Assembly (NCBI GenBank): GCA_045124055.1 | Contig: JBGVKZ010000011.1 | Location: forward strand, 186,001-250,000 | Source of the DNA: CALZKI01 sp045124055 | GTDB lineage: Bacteria; Bacillota; Clostridia; Lachnospirales; Lachnospiraceae | DNA length: 64,000 nt | Direction of reading: 5' to 3' | Part shown: positions 1 through 9,297 of the stretch, piece after piece | How the letters are laid out: the number at the start of each line of letters is the position of its first letter | Numbering within the stretch: the first letter of the stretch is position 1 | Notes under the pieces: generated by a model | Told to the model about the DNA's origin: nothing | Seen by the model: the letters and a program-made list of their open reading frames with translations, nothing else | Database searches by the model: none | Made by a program: the position numbers and the translations under genes

Positions 1-1029
1 TATTGTGATAAAGAAAAAAACTATAAGCTTGTACTTATGTTTATACTTTCAGCACTGGCAACCTTGATGAGACCATATTTCATTCTGTTTTTGATATTGC
101 CGGGGTATTACCTGATTCGGAAACGTAAGGCGGCAGGTAGTTTTGTTACCCTGGGAGTTGTGGGTGTTACTGGAATCATTTATGCTGCCATTAAAGTATT
201 TTTAGGAGCAGAGTATTTTACCGCTTTATTTAATACCGACTGGATAACGACCTTTTTGAATCAGGGATTCCTTGCAGGAATCAAATTTATGATTTATAAG
301 TTGGTGGATACCGGAATTATGTTTACAAGAATGCTGATAGAAAGCTTTATCAGTGGATTGCCAGCAGGTGCATTATTTGCCGCCTTTATCCTGGTGTTCC
401 TTTTTATGCTGATGACTGCCATTTCTAAAATAAGGGCAAAGGATAAGTATACTTCCGTATATGTGCATTTTTCTTTTTGTACTTTTGGAATGTGGATGGC
501 ACTGCTTCTTATGTATAAGATGACGGAGGGAAGCAAGCATTTATCCGCTTTTATCGTAACCGGTATTTTGTTGTTGGCTTTAGTACCTTGTAAACAATGG
601 TACAAATGGGTAGTTACAACAGTTCTCTGTGGATTTTTATTCATTGTAATGGCAAAAGAGCCTGTTAATTATGAGATTCCATACAAAACAGAGGAACTTG
701 TAAGTACTTTGGAAACTTTGGAAAAAGACTTAGAAGAAGGAATGGAACCAAGTGACATCGTTCCTTCCTTTGAGAATGACATTATCTGGGTATTTTCGGA
801 TACCGTAGAGGGCAATGTGGTACAACTTACCTGGCAGATGCTATATGCCCTGCCAGATGATTATGGAATCAACTTATGTTATAGCGATTATGTGGTGGAA
901 AATTTTGACACCTTACAGTGCGGCTATATTGCCACCATTCCAGGCGGTGAAATTGAAAAAATGTTACAGGATAATGGCAAGAAACTGATTGCGGAAAATG
1001 AATGGATTTCGGTTTATGAACTGAACTAA
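1..1029 (+). CDS. Polytopic membrane protein, 3' part (GT-C-like glycosyltransferase candidate)
   Basis: The reading frame is open from the first base, and the 12 codons before the first ATG (position 37) look like a continuous part of the protein, so this is probably a gene cut by the window edge. The visible 342 residues contain about six or seven hydrophobic membrane segments and then a C-terminal soluble part of about 120 residues rich in acidic residues. That layout is typical of membrane GT-C-type glycosyltransferases and related surface-glycan proteins, and the next genes are glycan genes. The catalytic N-terminal loops are missing from the window, so the exact family cannot be read. 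The next gene starts 32 bp downstream on the same strand. Confidence 0.6.
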   Translation, partial: YCDKEKNYKLVLMFILSALATLMRPYFILFLILPGYYLIRKRKAAGSFVTLGVVGVTGIIYAAIKVFLGAEYFTALFNTDWITTFLNQGFLAGIKFMIYKLVDTGIMFTRMLIESFISGLPAGALFAAFILVFLFMLMTAISKIRAKDKYTSVYVHFSFCTFGMWMALLLMYKMTEGSKHLSAFIVTGILLLALVPCKQWYKWVVTTVLCGFLFIVMAKEPVNYEIPYKTEELVSTLETLEKDLEEGMEPSDIVPSFENDIIWVFSDTVEGNVVQLTWQMLYALPDDYGINLCYSDYVVENFDTLQCGYIATIPGGEIEKMLQDNGKKLIAENEWISVYELN

Positions 1030-1061
1030 TATAGAAATCTTTTAGGAAGGGAAAAAGGATT

Positions 1062-2015
1062 ATGAAAAACCAAAGAATTGCAGTATTAATACCTTGTTAT
1101 AATGAAAGTCAGACCATTGCAAAGGTTATTTGTGACTTTAAAGAAGTATTACCGGAAGCTACAATTTATGTATATGATAACAACTCCAGTGATGGGACAG
1201 ATGAAATTGCCAGAAAAAATGGAGCAGTAGTTCGATATGAGCATATGCAGGGCAAAGGAAACGTTGTTAGAAGAATGTTTCGTGAAATCGAAGCAGACTG
1301 TTACATCTTAGTCGATGGTGACGATACTTATCCGGCTATTCACGCAAAAGAAATGGCGAACCTTGTATTAAACGATAGTATCGATATGGTCATTGGGGAT
1401 AGATTATCCACTACTTATTTTACAGAGAATAAAAGAAGATTCCACGGTTTTGGTAACAAAATCGTTCGTAGTATGATTAACGGAATTTTTGGCGGAAATG
1501 TTAAGGATATTATGACAGGCTATCGTGCTTTTAGCCGTTTGTTTGTGAAGAGTTTCCCAATTATATCTAAGGGATTTGAAATTGAAACAGAAATGACGAT
1601 TTATGCCTTAGACAAAAACATCTATATTAAAGAAATTCCGATTGAATATCGTGATAGACCGGAAGGAAGTGTTTCCAAATTAAATACCATAAGCGATGGA
1701 ATTAAAGTTATCAAAATGATTTTCTCTCTATTTAGAGAATATAAACCATTTGGCTTTTTTGGCTGTATCGCAGGGGTTTTATTCCTTCTAGGCATTGGAC
1801 TATTTATACCGGTACTTATCGATTATCTTCATACAGGACTTGTAGCTAAATTTCCAACCCTAATTGTGGCAGGATTTATTATTGTAGCAGCCCTTTTAAT
1901 GTGGTCTTGTGGCCTTATTTTACAGGTAATCGTGAAGAAACATAGACAGATATCAGAGGTACAAATGAATATCCTTCAAAGTATGGATAACAAAAATGAT
2001 ACAGATATGGTATAA
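1062..2015 (+). CDS. GT2 glycosyltransferase, polyprenyl-phosphate (DPM1/GtrB-like) type
   Basis: A 317-residue GT-A fold protein. It starts with the nucleotide-binding strand and PCYNE motif (about residues 11-15), followed by DNNSSDGT and the metal-binding VDGDD motif (about 84-88). Two membrane segments lie near the C terminus (about 230-250 and 262-290). This layout is known for enzymes that move a sugar from a nucleotide donor to undecaprenyl phosphate, giving a lipid-linked donor for membrane glycosyltransferases. A ribosome site (AGGAAGGG) precedes the ATG. The upstream membrane protein is a plausible user of the lipid-linked sugar. The sugar cannot be read from sequence. Confidence 0.8.
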   Translation: MKNQRIAVLIPCYNESQTIAKVICDFKEVLPEATIYVYDNNSSDGTDEIARKNGAVVRYEHMQGKGNVVRRMFREIEADCYILVDGDDTYPAIHAKEMANLVLNDSIDMVIGDRLSTTYFTENKRRFHGFGNKIVRSMINGIFGGNVKDIMTGYRAFSRLFVKSFPIISKGFEIETEMTIYALDKNIYIKEIPIEYRDRPEGSVSKLNTISDGIKVIKMIFSLFREYKPFGFFGCIAGVLFLLGIGLFIPVLIDYLHTGLVAKFPTLIVAGFIIVAALLMWSCGLILQVIVKKHRQISEVQMNILQSMDNKNDTDMV

Positions 2016-2047
2016 TTAAGTGTTAAAGAAAAACCAGAAGGTGCATT

Positions 2048-2749
2048 ATGAAGAAAAAAAGTATTGCAATGATAACCGCCAGAGGTGGCAGTAAACGAAT
2101 CCCAAGAAAAAATGTGAAGGAATTTTTGGGAAAACCGATTTTATTATATTCTATTGAAGCTGCTTTAGAGGCAGGCATTTTTGATGAAGTTATGGTTTCC
2201 ACAGATGATGAGGAAATTGCAGCTTTAGCAAAAGAAGCCGGGGCAAAAGTTCCTTTTATGAGAAGTGAATCTACTGCTAACGACTACGCAACAACCACAG
2301 ACGTGGTATATGAAGTGTTAAGTGAATACAGAAAGCGTGGGGAAGAATTTGAATATTGTTGTTGCATTTATCCAACCGCACCTTTTGTAACCGCAGAGTG
2401 TTTAAAAGAAGCAATGGGGATGCTCATAGAGAAAAAGGCAGATAGCCTTGTTCCAGTGGTACGTTTTGGATTTCCACCACAGAGAGCGGTTGTGATTCAA
2501 AATAATCGTATGGAATTTAAGTGGCCGGAAAATAAATTCACAAGAAGCCAGGATTTAGAGCCATTTTATCACGATTGCGGACAGTTTTACTGTTTAAAAA
2601 CCGACAGCTTTTTGACTCAGAAAAGTTTGGTTATGGAAGACACCGTGGCGTTTATTCGAGAAGAATCCAAAGTGCAGGACATTGATACAATGGAAGACTG
2701 GAAAATGGCAGAATTAAAATATCGTATGATGATAGAGCAAGAGGACTAA
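2048..2749 (+). CDS. pseF: Pseudaminic acid cytidylyltransferase (acylneuraminate cytidylyltransferase family)
   Basis: A 233-residue CMP-sugar synthetase that activates a nonulosonic acid with CTP. The N-terminal ARGGSKRIPRKN motif (residues 11-22) is the family's CTP-binding signature. STDDEEIA and the RSQDLE...YHDCGQFY block match the PseF subgroup better than CMP-NeuAc synthetases such as NeuA. The gene ends one base before the next start codon, so it is tightly coupled to the synthase gene, and the hydrolase pseG follows. Together these give three consecutive pathway steps. Legionaminic or another nonulosonic acid remains possible because only the subgroup pattern, not substrate specificity, can be seen. 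Confidence 0.85.
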   Translation: MKKKSIAMITARGGSKRIPRKNVKEFLGKPILLYSIEAALEAGIFDEVMVSTDDEEIAALAKEAGAKVPFMRSESTANDYATTTDVVYEVLSEYRKRGEEFEYCCCIYPTAPFVTAECLKEAMGMLIEKKADSLVPVVRFGFPPQRAVVIQNNRMEFKWPENKFTRSQDLEPFYHDCGQFYCLKTDSFLTQKSLVMEDTVAFIREESKVQDIDTMEDWKMAELKYRMMIEQED

Positions 2750-2750
2750 T

Positions 2751-4397
2751 ATGAGTGTTGTTAAAATCAAAGACAGACTAATCGGTGACGGATATCCTGC
2801 CTATATCATTGCAGAAATGTCTGCAAATCACGCGGGAAGTATAGAAAGAGCGAAAGAAATTATTCGTGCAGCTAAAAATGCCGGTGCAGATTGTATTAAA
2901 ATACAGACCTACACACCGGATACGTTGACCATTGACTGTCACAATGAATACTTTGAAGTGAAAAATGGAACTTGGGAAGGCGAAAATTTATATAGTCTTT
3001 ATGGAAAAGCCTATACTCCTTGGGAATGGCAAAAGGAATTAAAAGAAGAAGCCGATAAAGTAGGAATCGATTTTTTCTCGACTCCATTTGATAAAACTTC
3101 TGTGGATTTCTTAGAGGAAATGGGCGTGGAGTTTTACAAGATTGCGTCCTTTGAAATGATAGACCTGCCCCTTATAGAATATGTGGCATCCAAAGGGAAA
3201 CCAATTATTATGTCAACCGGAATGGCGAGCTTGGAAGAAATTAAGGAAGCCGTTGAAACAGTAAAAATGACAGGAAACGACCAGCTTATTTTATTAAAAT
3301 GTTCCAGTGCTTATCCGGCAATTTCCGATGATATGCATTTAAAGACCATTGTAGATATGAAGCAAAAGTTTGACCTTCCAATCGGCTTGTCTGATCATTC
3401 TATGGGTTCTCTTGGAGCAACTGTGGCAATAGCACTTGGAGGCAATGTGATTGAAAAGCATTTTTGCTTGAGTAGGGAAATTGAAAATCCAGACGCCTCT
3501 TTTTCCATGACGCCAGAAGAATTTGCCAAAATGGTGCAAGATATTAGAAATACAGAAAAGGCAATGGGTGTAGCCACCTATGGTGTGTCAAAACAGGAAG
3601 AAAGTAGTATGGTCTTTCGTCGTTCCATTTTTGTTGTAAAAGATGTGAAAAAGGGTGAAAACTTTACGGAAGAAAATACAAGAATTATTCGCCCGGGCTA
3701 TGGTATAAAACCAAAATACTTCGGTGATATAATAGGCACAAAGGCGACAAAGGATATCAAAGAGGGAACTCCTTTTGATTTTGATTTCATAGAACCTGGA
3801 AAAATCTTGTTTTTAACGAATAACAATAATACAGATGACGTATATCATTGGTTATGTCAGCACGAGGGTGATGACAAAGTAATGCATTTTACCAATCAAT
3901 TAAGCCTAGATATTGTAAAAAAGTTAAATCCTGATTATATAATCAGCTTTAACTACAAACACTTAATTAAAGAAGATGTGATAGATTATATGCAGGGAAA
4001 AATTATCAATTTGCATACTTCCTATCTTCCATATAACAGGGGCTCTAGTCCAAATTTCTTTAGTTTTGTCGAAAATACCAAAAAAGGTGTGACAATTCAC
4101 AAGTTGGAAAAAGGGTTGGATACAGGAGCTGTTTATGTGCAAAGGGAGGTAGAGTTTGATACCGAAAAGGAGACCTTTGCATCTTCTTACAATACGTTGT
4201 TGCAGAAAATGTATCAGCTATTTGTAGAAAACTGGGACAAGATAAAAGAAGGTAAGTTACAGGCGACTACGCAGGAAGACAAGGGAACTTACCACCGAAT
4301 GAAAGACCTGGAGAAATATCGTCAAAGAAAAGAATTTTCCTGGAATGATAATATTGCCGATTATTTGAAGGCATTAAAAATGGAAAGCAATCAATAA
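2751..4397 (+). CDS. pseI: Pseudaminic acid synthase fused to a sugar formyltransferase domain
   Basis: A 548-residue fusion. Residues 1 to about 280 are a NeuB/PseI-type synthase that condenses phosphoenolpyruvate with a 6-carbon amino sugar (IAEMSANH near 20-27, KIASFEMIDLPL near 130-141, EKHF at 235-238), and about 285-348 is the antifreeze-like SAF domain. A normal PseI ends there at about 350 residues. Residues 350-530 form a second domain like methionyl-tRNA/sugar formyltransferases. It keeps the N-x-H ... D catalytic triad (N420, H422, D457), the HTSYLPYNRG loop and GVTIH. I infer that one polypeptide makes a nonulosonic acid and formylates an amino group on it or on its precursor. It lies between pseF and pseG. 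Confidence 0.88.
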   Translation: MSVVKIKDRLIGDGYPAYIIAEMSANHAGSIERAKEIIRAAKNAGADCIKIQTYTPDTLTIDCHNEYFEVKNGTWEGENLYSLYGKAYTPWEWQKELKEEADKVGIDFFSTPFDKTSVDFLEEMGVEFYKIASFEMIDLPLIEYVASKGKPIIMSTGMASLEEIKEAVETVKMTGNDQLILLKCSSAYPAISDDMHLKTIVDMKQKFDLPIGLSDHSMGSLGATVAIALGGNVIEKHFCLSREIENPDASFSMTPEEFAKMVQDIRNTEKAMGVATYGVSKQEESSMVFRRSIFVVKDVKKGENFTEENTRIIRPGYGIKPKYFGDIIGTKATKDIKEGTPFDFDFIEPGKILFLTNNNNTDDVYHWLCQHEGDDKVMHFTNQLSLDIVKKLNPDYIISFNYKHLIKEDVIDYMQGKIINLHTSYLPYNRGSSPNFFSFVENTKKGVTIHKLEKGLDTGAVYVQREVEFDTEKETFASSYNTLLQKMYQLFVENWDKIKEGKLQATTQEDKGTYHRMKDLEKYRQRKEFSWNDNIADYLKALKMESNQ

Positions 4398-4415
4398 GAC
4401 ATAAGGATACAAGAA

Positions 4416-5417
4416 ATGGTATATGTTCGTGCAGATGGAAATAATAAAATAGGAATGGGACATATGATGCGATGTATGGCGATTGCCAGAGAAATTGTCA
4501 AAAAGGGAGAAAAAGTCACCTTCCTTTTGGCAGATGATTCGCCGGCAGAAACTTTAGAAGACGCAGGTTTTTCTTATATAGTACTCCATACAGATTATAC
4601 CGATATGGAATCGGAAAAAGAAAGTCTTGAAAAGTTACCTTTAAAAGATACGAAATTTTTAGTCGATTCTTATTTTGTGACCAATACCTATTTTCAGATG
4701 CTGAAAAAGTATGGAATTGTTTTCTATATTGATGATGTAGCAAAGTTTGATTATCACGTAGATTGCGTCATTAATGGCAATATTTACGGCGATAAATTGG
4801 AATATAATGCTCCACTGGTTTTAGGGGGCTATCGATATGCTCCTATTCGAAGTGAGTTTTTAGAAGCCAGGGAACATTGCACTCCAAGGAATCTTCTAAT
4901 TACCACTGGCGGTAGTGACCCCTATTTTTTGACAGAGTCTATATTAAAGAGGCTATTGGAAGATACACAGTTGTCTAGGGAATCTATGGACGTTGTTTGT
5001 GGTAAATTCAGTGATAGCTATGAAAAGCTTCTTGAAATGACAAAAGATATGCCAAGTATTACCATACATAAGAATGTATCGAATATGTGGGAACTTATGC
5101 AGAGGGCAAAAGTGGCTGTTACAGCCGGCGGCACTACTATGACGGAGTTAAGTGCTATGGGAATACCTATGGTGTGTTTTTCATTTGTAGATAATCAGGA
5201 TAGAATTGTAGACACTTTTTTGAAAGAAGGCTATGTCTATTATGGCGGCTTTTACCAGGAAAAGAAAGAAATATTGGTAGAAGAAGTAGTGGCTTCCTTG
5301 AAGGAGCTTGTTACAAAAGAAACTTTGAGAAAAGAATATGCGGAGAAACTACAAAAATTGGTAGATGGAAAGGGCAGTCAGAGAATTGCCGAAGCAATTT
5401 TAAAGTATGCAAGGTAA
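4416..5417 (+). CDS. pseG: UDP-2,4-diacetamido-2,4,6-trideoxy-altropyranose hydrolase
   Basis: A 333-residue GT-B-fold hydrolase that removes UDP from the pseudaminic acid precursor before the PseI condensation. The GMGHMMRC motif with H16 matches the catalytic histidine region of PseG, and the C-terminal half holds the nucleotide-binding part (TTGGSDPY, AGGTTMTE). The length fits the family. The gene follows the synthase fusion by 18 bp and precedes a GT52-like transferase by 6 bp. The early pathway enzymes PseB, PseC and PseH are not in the window and are expected upstream or elsewhere. Confidence 0.85.
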   Translation: MVYVRADGNNKIGMGHMMRCMAIAREIVKKGEKVTFLLADDSPAETLEDAGFSYIVLHTDYTDMESEKESLEKLPLKDTKFLVDSYFVTNTYFQMLKKYGIVFYIDDVAKFDYHVDCVINGNIYGDKLEYNAPLVLGGYRYAPIRSEFLEAREHCTPRNLLITTGGSDPYFLTESILKRLLEDTQLSRESMDVVCGKFSDSYEKLLEMTKDMPSITIHKNVSNMWELMQRAKVAVTAGGTTMTELSAMGIPMVCFSFVDNQDRIVDTFLKEGYVYYGGFYQEKKEILVEEVVASLKELVTKETLRKEYAEKLQKLVDGKGSQRIAEAILKYAR

Positions 5418-5423
5418 AATGGA

Positions 5424-6494
5424 ATGAAAGATAGAATTTATGTGTGTCACACTTTTTATCACGTGTATGTGACCTTATTAAAAGAGTTTGCCCTTCCGAA
5501 AGAAAAGCAAGGGAAGGCAACGCTGGTACTTAGCAAAATGTCCTCAGATTTTAGTGGCTTAAAAGAAAAAATTGATAAAGAGCACTTATTTGAGGAAGTA
5601 GTGGAATTTGATGAAAAAATGCATACATTTTTTCCGGAACTTCAAAAATACAGAGAAGATAAGAAAAATGTAGTGTTCAATTTAATCAATCGAATGATTT
5701 TTACAAAAAAATATGCAAAAGCACAGATTCCTTATATCCCTGTGGATTTTTCTAAGTATCAGGATATCTATGTATTTTGCGACTTAGACCCGATTGGCTA
5801 TTATTTGAATTATAAGAAGATTTATTATCATGCTGTGGAAGACGGGCTAAATACCCTGGTGCATATTGATGCAGCAAGATATGACAATCGAGGTAATTTT
5901 AAAATAAAACAGTTTATGGCGGCACATAATCTAATTTTTATTCAGAACGGATATAGTAAATACTGTCTGGATATGGAAGTGAATCAGATAGAGGGGATAA
6001 AATATCCTATTAAAAAACACAAGGAAGTGCCACGAAAACCATTGGAAGAACGCTTGACGGAAGAAGAAAAAAGCATTATTACGAAGGTTTTTGTAAACGA
6101 TATTGATAAAATTCTTGGAAATTTTAAAAATGGAGAAGAAAAAAAGGCAAATTATATTATTTTAACCGAACCTCTTTGCTCCTTAAGCGTGCGAGAAACC
6201 ATTTTTAAAGATATGGTGGCTATGTATAAAGACAGTGCGAATATTACGATAAAGCCTCATCCAAGAGATGAACTGGATTATAAGAAGTTGTTCCCGGAGG
6301 AAAATGTACTAGAAAAATTAATGCCTATGGAGGTGTTAAATTTCTTACCGGGACAACCTTTTGATAAAGTGATTTCTGTGTTGACAGAAACGGCAGGTAT
6401 TCGTTTTGCAAAGGAAAAAGAGAAACTGGGGGCAGATTTTTTAGATAAATATGAAGCTCCGGAAGTACACAGACAAAACGAAACCTTATCCTAA
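5424..6494 (+). CDS. GT52-like glycosyltransferase, candidate nonulosonic-acid transferase
   Basis: A 356-residue soluble protein without membrane segments. It starts with a CHTFYHVYVT strand-helix and carries a KPHPRDELDY motif (H279, P280) late in the chain. HP motifs of this kind are a hallmark of GT52 and related bacterial sialyltransferases, where the histidine helps bind CMP-sugar. A CMP-activated pseudaminic acid is the donor expected from the genes directly upstream, so I infer that this enzyme adds the nonulosonic acid to the glycan. The family call rests on motif pattern and context, and sugar and linkage are unknown. A ribosome site for the next gene lies in its last codons. Confidence 0.65.
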   Translation: MKDRIYVCHTFYHVYVTLLKEFALPKEKQGKATLVLSKMSSDFSGLKEKIDKEHLFEEVVEFDEKMHTFFPELQKYREDKKNVVFNLINRMIFTKKYAKAQIPYIPVDFSKYQDIYVFCDLDPIGYYLNYKKIYYHAVEDGLNTLVHIDAARYDNRGNFKIKQFMAAHNLIFIQNGYSKYCLDMEVNQIEGIKYPIKKHKEVPRKPLEERLTEEEKSIITKVFVNDIDKILGNFKNGEEKKANYIILTEPLCSLSVRETIFKDMVAMYKDSANITIKPHPRDELDYKKLFPEENVLEKLMPMEVLNFLPGQPFDKVISVLTETAGIRFAKEKEKLGADFLDKYEAPEVHRQNETLS

Positions 6495-6504
6495 GGAGGA
6501 ATAT

Positions 6505-8247
6505 ATGATACGAATTTATAAGAAACTGATGTTATTGCTGGATAAAAAACAAAAGAGAGCTATGGTAGGACTTGTGTTTATGATGCTTATCGGTGCTATT
6601 TTGGAAGCGGCAGGAATTTCAGCGGTGATTCCGGTTATCCAGATTGTATTAGATGAAAATGCTTTGGAAAAATATGCATATGTACGTGCCATTTATGAGG
6701 GGTTACATATGAAAAGCCAGATGCAGTTTACGGTGTTGGTATTGGTTGCCTTGGCAGTAGTTTTTGCTGTGAAAAATATATATTTATACATTCAGCAAAA
6801 AGTGATGTGTCATTTCGTATATACCAATCAGTTTCGTACTTCTGAGCGTATGATGAAAAATTATTTGCGTAAAGGCTATGAGTTTTACTTGAACGCAGAT
6901 ACTGCGGTTGTGCAAAGAAATATTACTTCTGATGTTAACAATATGTATGCCTTGATTTTGGCAATTTTGCAGTTGATTTCCGAGGTCATAGTATTTGTTA
7001 TTTTAGCAGTGGTATTACTGGTAGCAGATTGGAAAATGACATTGATGATTTCTGCAATGCTGATTTTGACGCTTTTAGTCATTACCAAAGTAGTTAAACC
7101 AGTATTAAGAAAGGCCGGAAAAGACAATCAGGACTATTACAGTGGATTATTTAAGTGGATTTCTCAGACTGTTCAGGGTATTAAAGAAGTGAAAGTAGCC
7201 GGAAAAGAGCAGTATTTTGTGGACGAATATATTGCCTGTGGTCAGGGATATGTAGATGCGGTACAAAAATATACCTTATTAAATAACGTACCAAAACTTT
7301 TAATTGAGTCTGTCTCTATTATTGGTGTTGTTATTTATATGATTTTCTTACTTTTAACAGGTACTTCAGTTATGGATATGATGCCAATTCTGACAGTATT
7401 TGCGGCAGCCGTTGTCAGATTGATGCCTTGTGCTACAAGAATTAACAACCAGTTGAACAACATTATTTATTTCGAACCATTTTTAATGGGGGTTAGTGAC
7501 AATTTGCAGGAAGAAATTAATGGCGAAAATGTGGATATGTCCTTTGCCAAAGAATCCGATGCGAAATTGCCACTAAAAAAAGAAATCCGTTTAGAAGGAA
7601 TTTCCTATGCGTATCCAAATACAGACAAGCTTATTTTTGATAATGCCAATATGACAATTCCGATTGGAAAAGCTGTTGGTATTGTAGGTACGTCTGGTGC
7701 AGGAAAAACCACGGTTGTAGATATATTGCTTGGACTTTTGAAATTAAAAACGGGTGTTATTTATGCCGATGATAAGGACATTATGAGCGATTATAGAGCT
7801 TGGCTTAAAAATATTGGATACATTCCACAGATGATTTTTATGTTAGATGACACGATTCGCAAAAATGTAGCTTTTGGTGTTCCGGAAGATAGAATTAGTG
7901 AAAAACGCATTTGGGAAGTATTAAAGGAAGCTCAGTTAGATGAATTTGTAAAAACATTACCGGAAGGTCTGGATACAAAAATTGGGGAAAGAGGTATTCG
8001 TTTATCCGGTGGGCAAAGACAACGTATTGGTATTGCCAGAGCCTTATATGGTGACCCAGATGTATTAATTTTAGATGAAGCAACCTCTGCTCTTGACAAC
8101 GATACGGAGGCAGCAATTATGGATTCTATCAATAATCTTCACGGCAAGAAAACATTGGTGATTATTGCCCACAGGTTACAGACCATTGAAAAGTGTGACA
8201 TCATTTACCGTGTGGAAAATGGAAAAGCAGAAATAGAAAGAGAATAA
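6505..8247 (+). CDS. ABC half-transporter, PglK/WlaB-like lipid-linked oligosaccharide flippase
   Basis: A 580-residue protein with an N-terminal six-helix export domain (about 1-330) fused to an ATPase. Walker A GTSGAGKTT is at 395-403, the signature LSGGQRQR at 500-507 and Walker B VLILDE at 520-525. Single-chain proteins of this type in glycosylation clusters include PglK, which flips lipid-linked oligosaccharides. I chose the ATG at 6505 because AAGGAGGA lies 6 bp upstream; an earlier in-frame start at 6451 would overlap the previous gene. Placement after the pseudaminic acid genes suggests that it flips the finished lipid-linked glycan. A lipid or peptide exporter is a less likely alternative. 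Confidence 0.78.
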   Translation: MIRIYKKLMLLLDKKQKRAMVGLVFMMLIGAILEAAGISAVIPVIQIVLDENALEKYAYVRAIYEGLHMKSQMQFTVLVLVALAVVFAVKNIYLYIQQKVMCHFVYTNQFRTSERMMKNYLRKGYEFYLNADTAVVQRNITSDVNNMYALILAILQLISEVIVFVILAVVLLVADWKMTLMISAMLILTLLVITKVVKPVLRKAGKDNQDYYSGLFKWISQTVQGIKEVKVAGKEQYFVDEYIACGQGYVDAVQKYTLLNNVPKLLIESVSIIGVVIYMIFLLLTGTSVMDMMPILTVFAAAVVRLMPCATRINNQLNNIIYFEPFLMGVSDNLQEEINGENVDMSFAKESDAKLPLKKEIRLEGISYAYPNTDKLIFDNANMTIPIGKAVGIVGTSGAGKTTVVDILLGLLKLKTGVIYADDKDIMSDYRAWLKNIGYIPQMIFMLDDTIRKNVAFGVPEDRISEKRIWEVLKEAQLDEFVKTLPEGLDTKIGERGIRLSGGQRQRIGIARALYGDPDVLILDEATSALDNDTEAAIMDSINNLHGKKTLVIIAHRLQTIEKCDIIYRVENGKAEIERE

Positions 8248-8265
8248 GAAAAGGAGGGAGTAAGT

Positions 8266-9297
8266 ATGAAACTAAGTATTATTGTACCGGTTTATAATAT
8301 GGTAGCAGATGAAAAGCTGGAATATTGTCTGAATTCCCTGATGAATCAGACCATTTCGGACTATGAGATTATTGCCGTCAATGATGCTTCTACAGACGAC
8401 TCCCTGATTGTTCTTAATTGGTATAAAAATCATTATCCTGACAAGTTCTGTGTAATTGATTTGCCGGAAAACAGAAAACAGGGCGGTGCAAAAAATGCTG
8501 GACTTGAGGTGGCAAAGGGCGAATATATCGGTTTTGTGGACAGCGATGATTACATTAAGCCAAATATGTATGAAAAAATGCTGGAAAAAGCGGAAAAAAC
8601 TGGTGCAGACGTGGTGGGCTGTGATTATACGGTTACATACGAGCAAAGCGATAAAGTTTATCAGATAGTGGAAAACAGTAGAGATGACCAGGTAGGTATT
8701 TTAGATGAACAAAAGCATAAAAGCTTGATTTTAGACCCGGGTTCTTTGGTAGTTAAAATCTATAAAAGAGAATTATTTGAAGAACCGAAATTGCGATTTC
8801 CTCAGGGAATTTTTTATGAAGACAATGCCGTTGCCACCAGATTATTTATCAGGGCAAAGCATTTTGAATATGTAAAAGAACCACTTTATTATTATTATCA
8901 GCATAATGCATCTACCATTCATGTGATTACAGAGGAACGTTGTAAAAACCGACTGGAGAGTATGAGAATTATGCTGAAAATGGCAGAAGAAGATGGAAGT
9001 CTTGAAATCTACCACGATGAAATTGAGTTTCGATTTTTGAATTTGTTTTATCAGAACACGTTGTTTTCTTATATGCAGGGTGTCAAAAAAGTAAGGGCTT
9101 CTTTTATAAGACAGTTAGGAAAAGAAATGAAAGAGAGTTTTCCAAACTTTATGGAAAACAAATACTATTTGGCACGTGTCAATCCGGAAGAACAAAAATT
9201 TATTCGGATTCAACAAAAATCAACCCTTTTATTTCTTATGTATTATAAATTGGTGTATTTGGTTAGAAGGATTAAGAAGTGGATAAAAAGAGACTAG
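8266..9297 (+). CDS. GT2 family glycosyltransferase
   Basis: A 343-residue protein with one GT-A domain at the N terminus: VPVYN at 7-11, NDASTDDS near 39-46 and the metal-binding DSDD at 92-95. The rest is helical and ends in a basic tail (RRIKKWIKRD) likely to sit at the membrane surface. GT2 enzymes transfer sugars from nucleotide donors in the cytoplasm; donor and acceptor cannot be told from sequence. It has a good GGAGGGAG ribosome site. Its last 19 bp overlap the GTG start of the next gene, which implies translational coupling. Confidence 0.85.
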   Translation: MKLSIIVPVYNMVADEKLEYCLNSLMNQTISDYEIIAVNDASTDDSLIVLNWYKNHYPDKFCVIDLPENRKQGGAKNAGLEVAKGEYIGFVDSDDYIKPNMYEKMLEKAEKTGADVVGCDYTVTYEQSDKVYQIVENSRDDQVGILDEQKHKSLILDPGSLVVKIYKRELFEEPKLRFPQGIFYEDNAVATRLFIRAKHFEYVKEPLYYYYQHNASTIHVITEERCKNRLESMRIMLKMAEEDGSLEIYHDEIEFRFLNLFYQNTLFSYMQGVKKVRASFIRQLGKEMKESFPNFMENKYYLARVNPEEQKFIRIQQKSTLLFLMYYKLVYLVRRIKKWIKRD

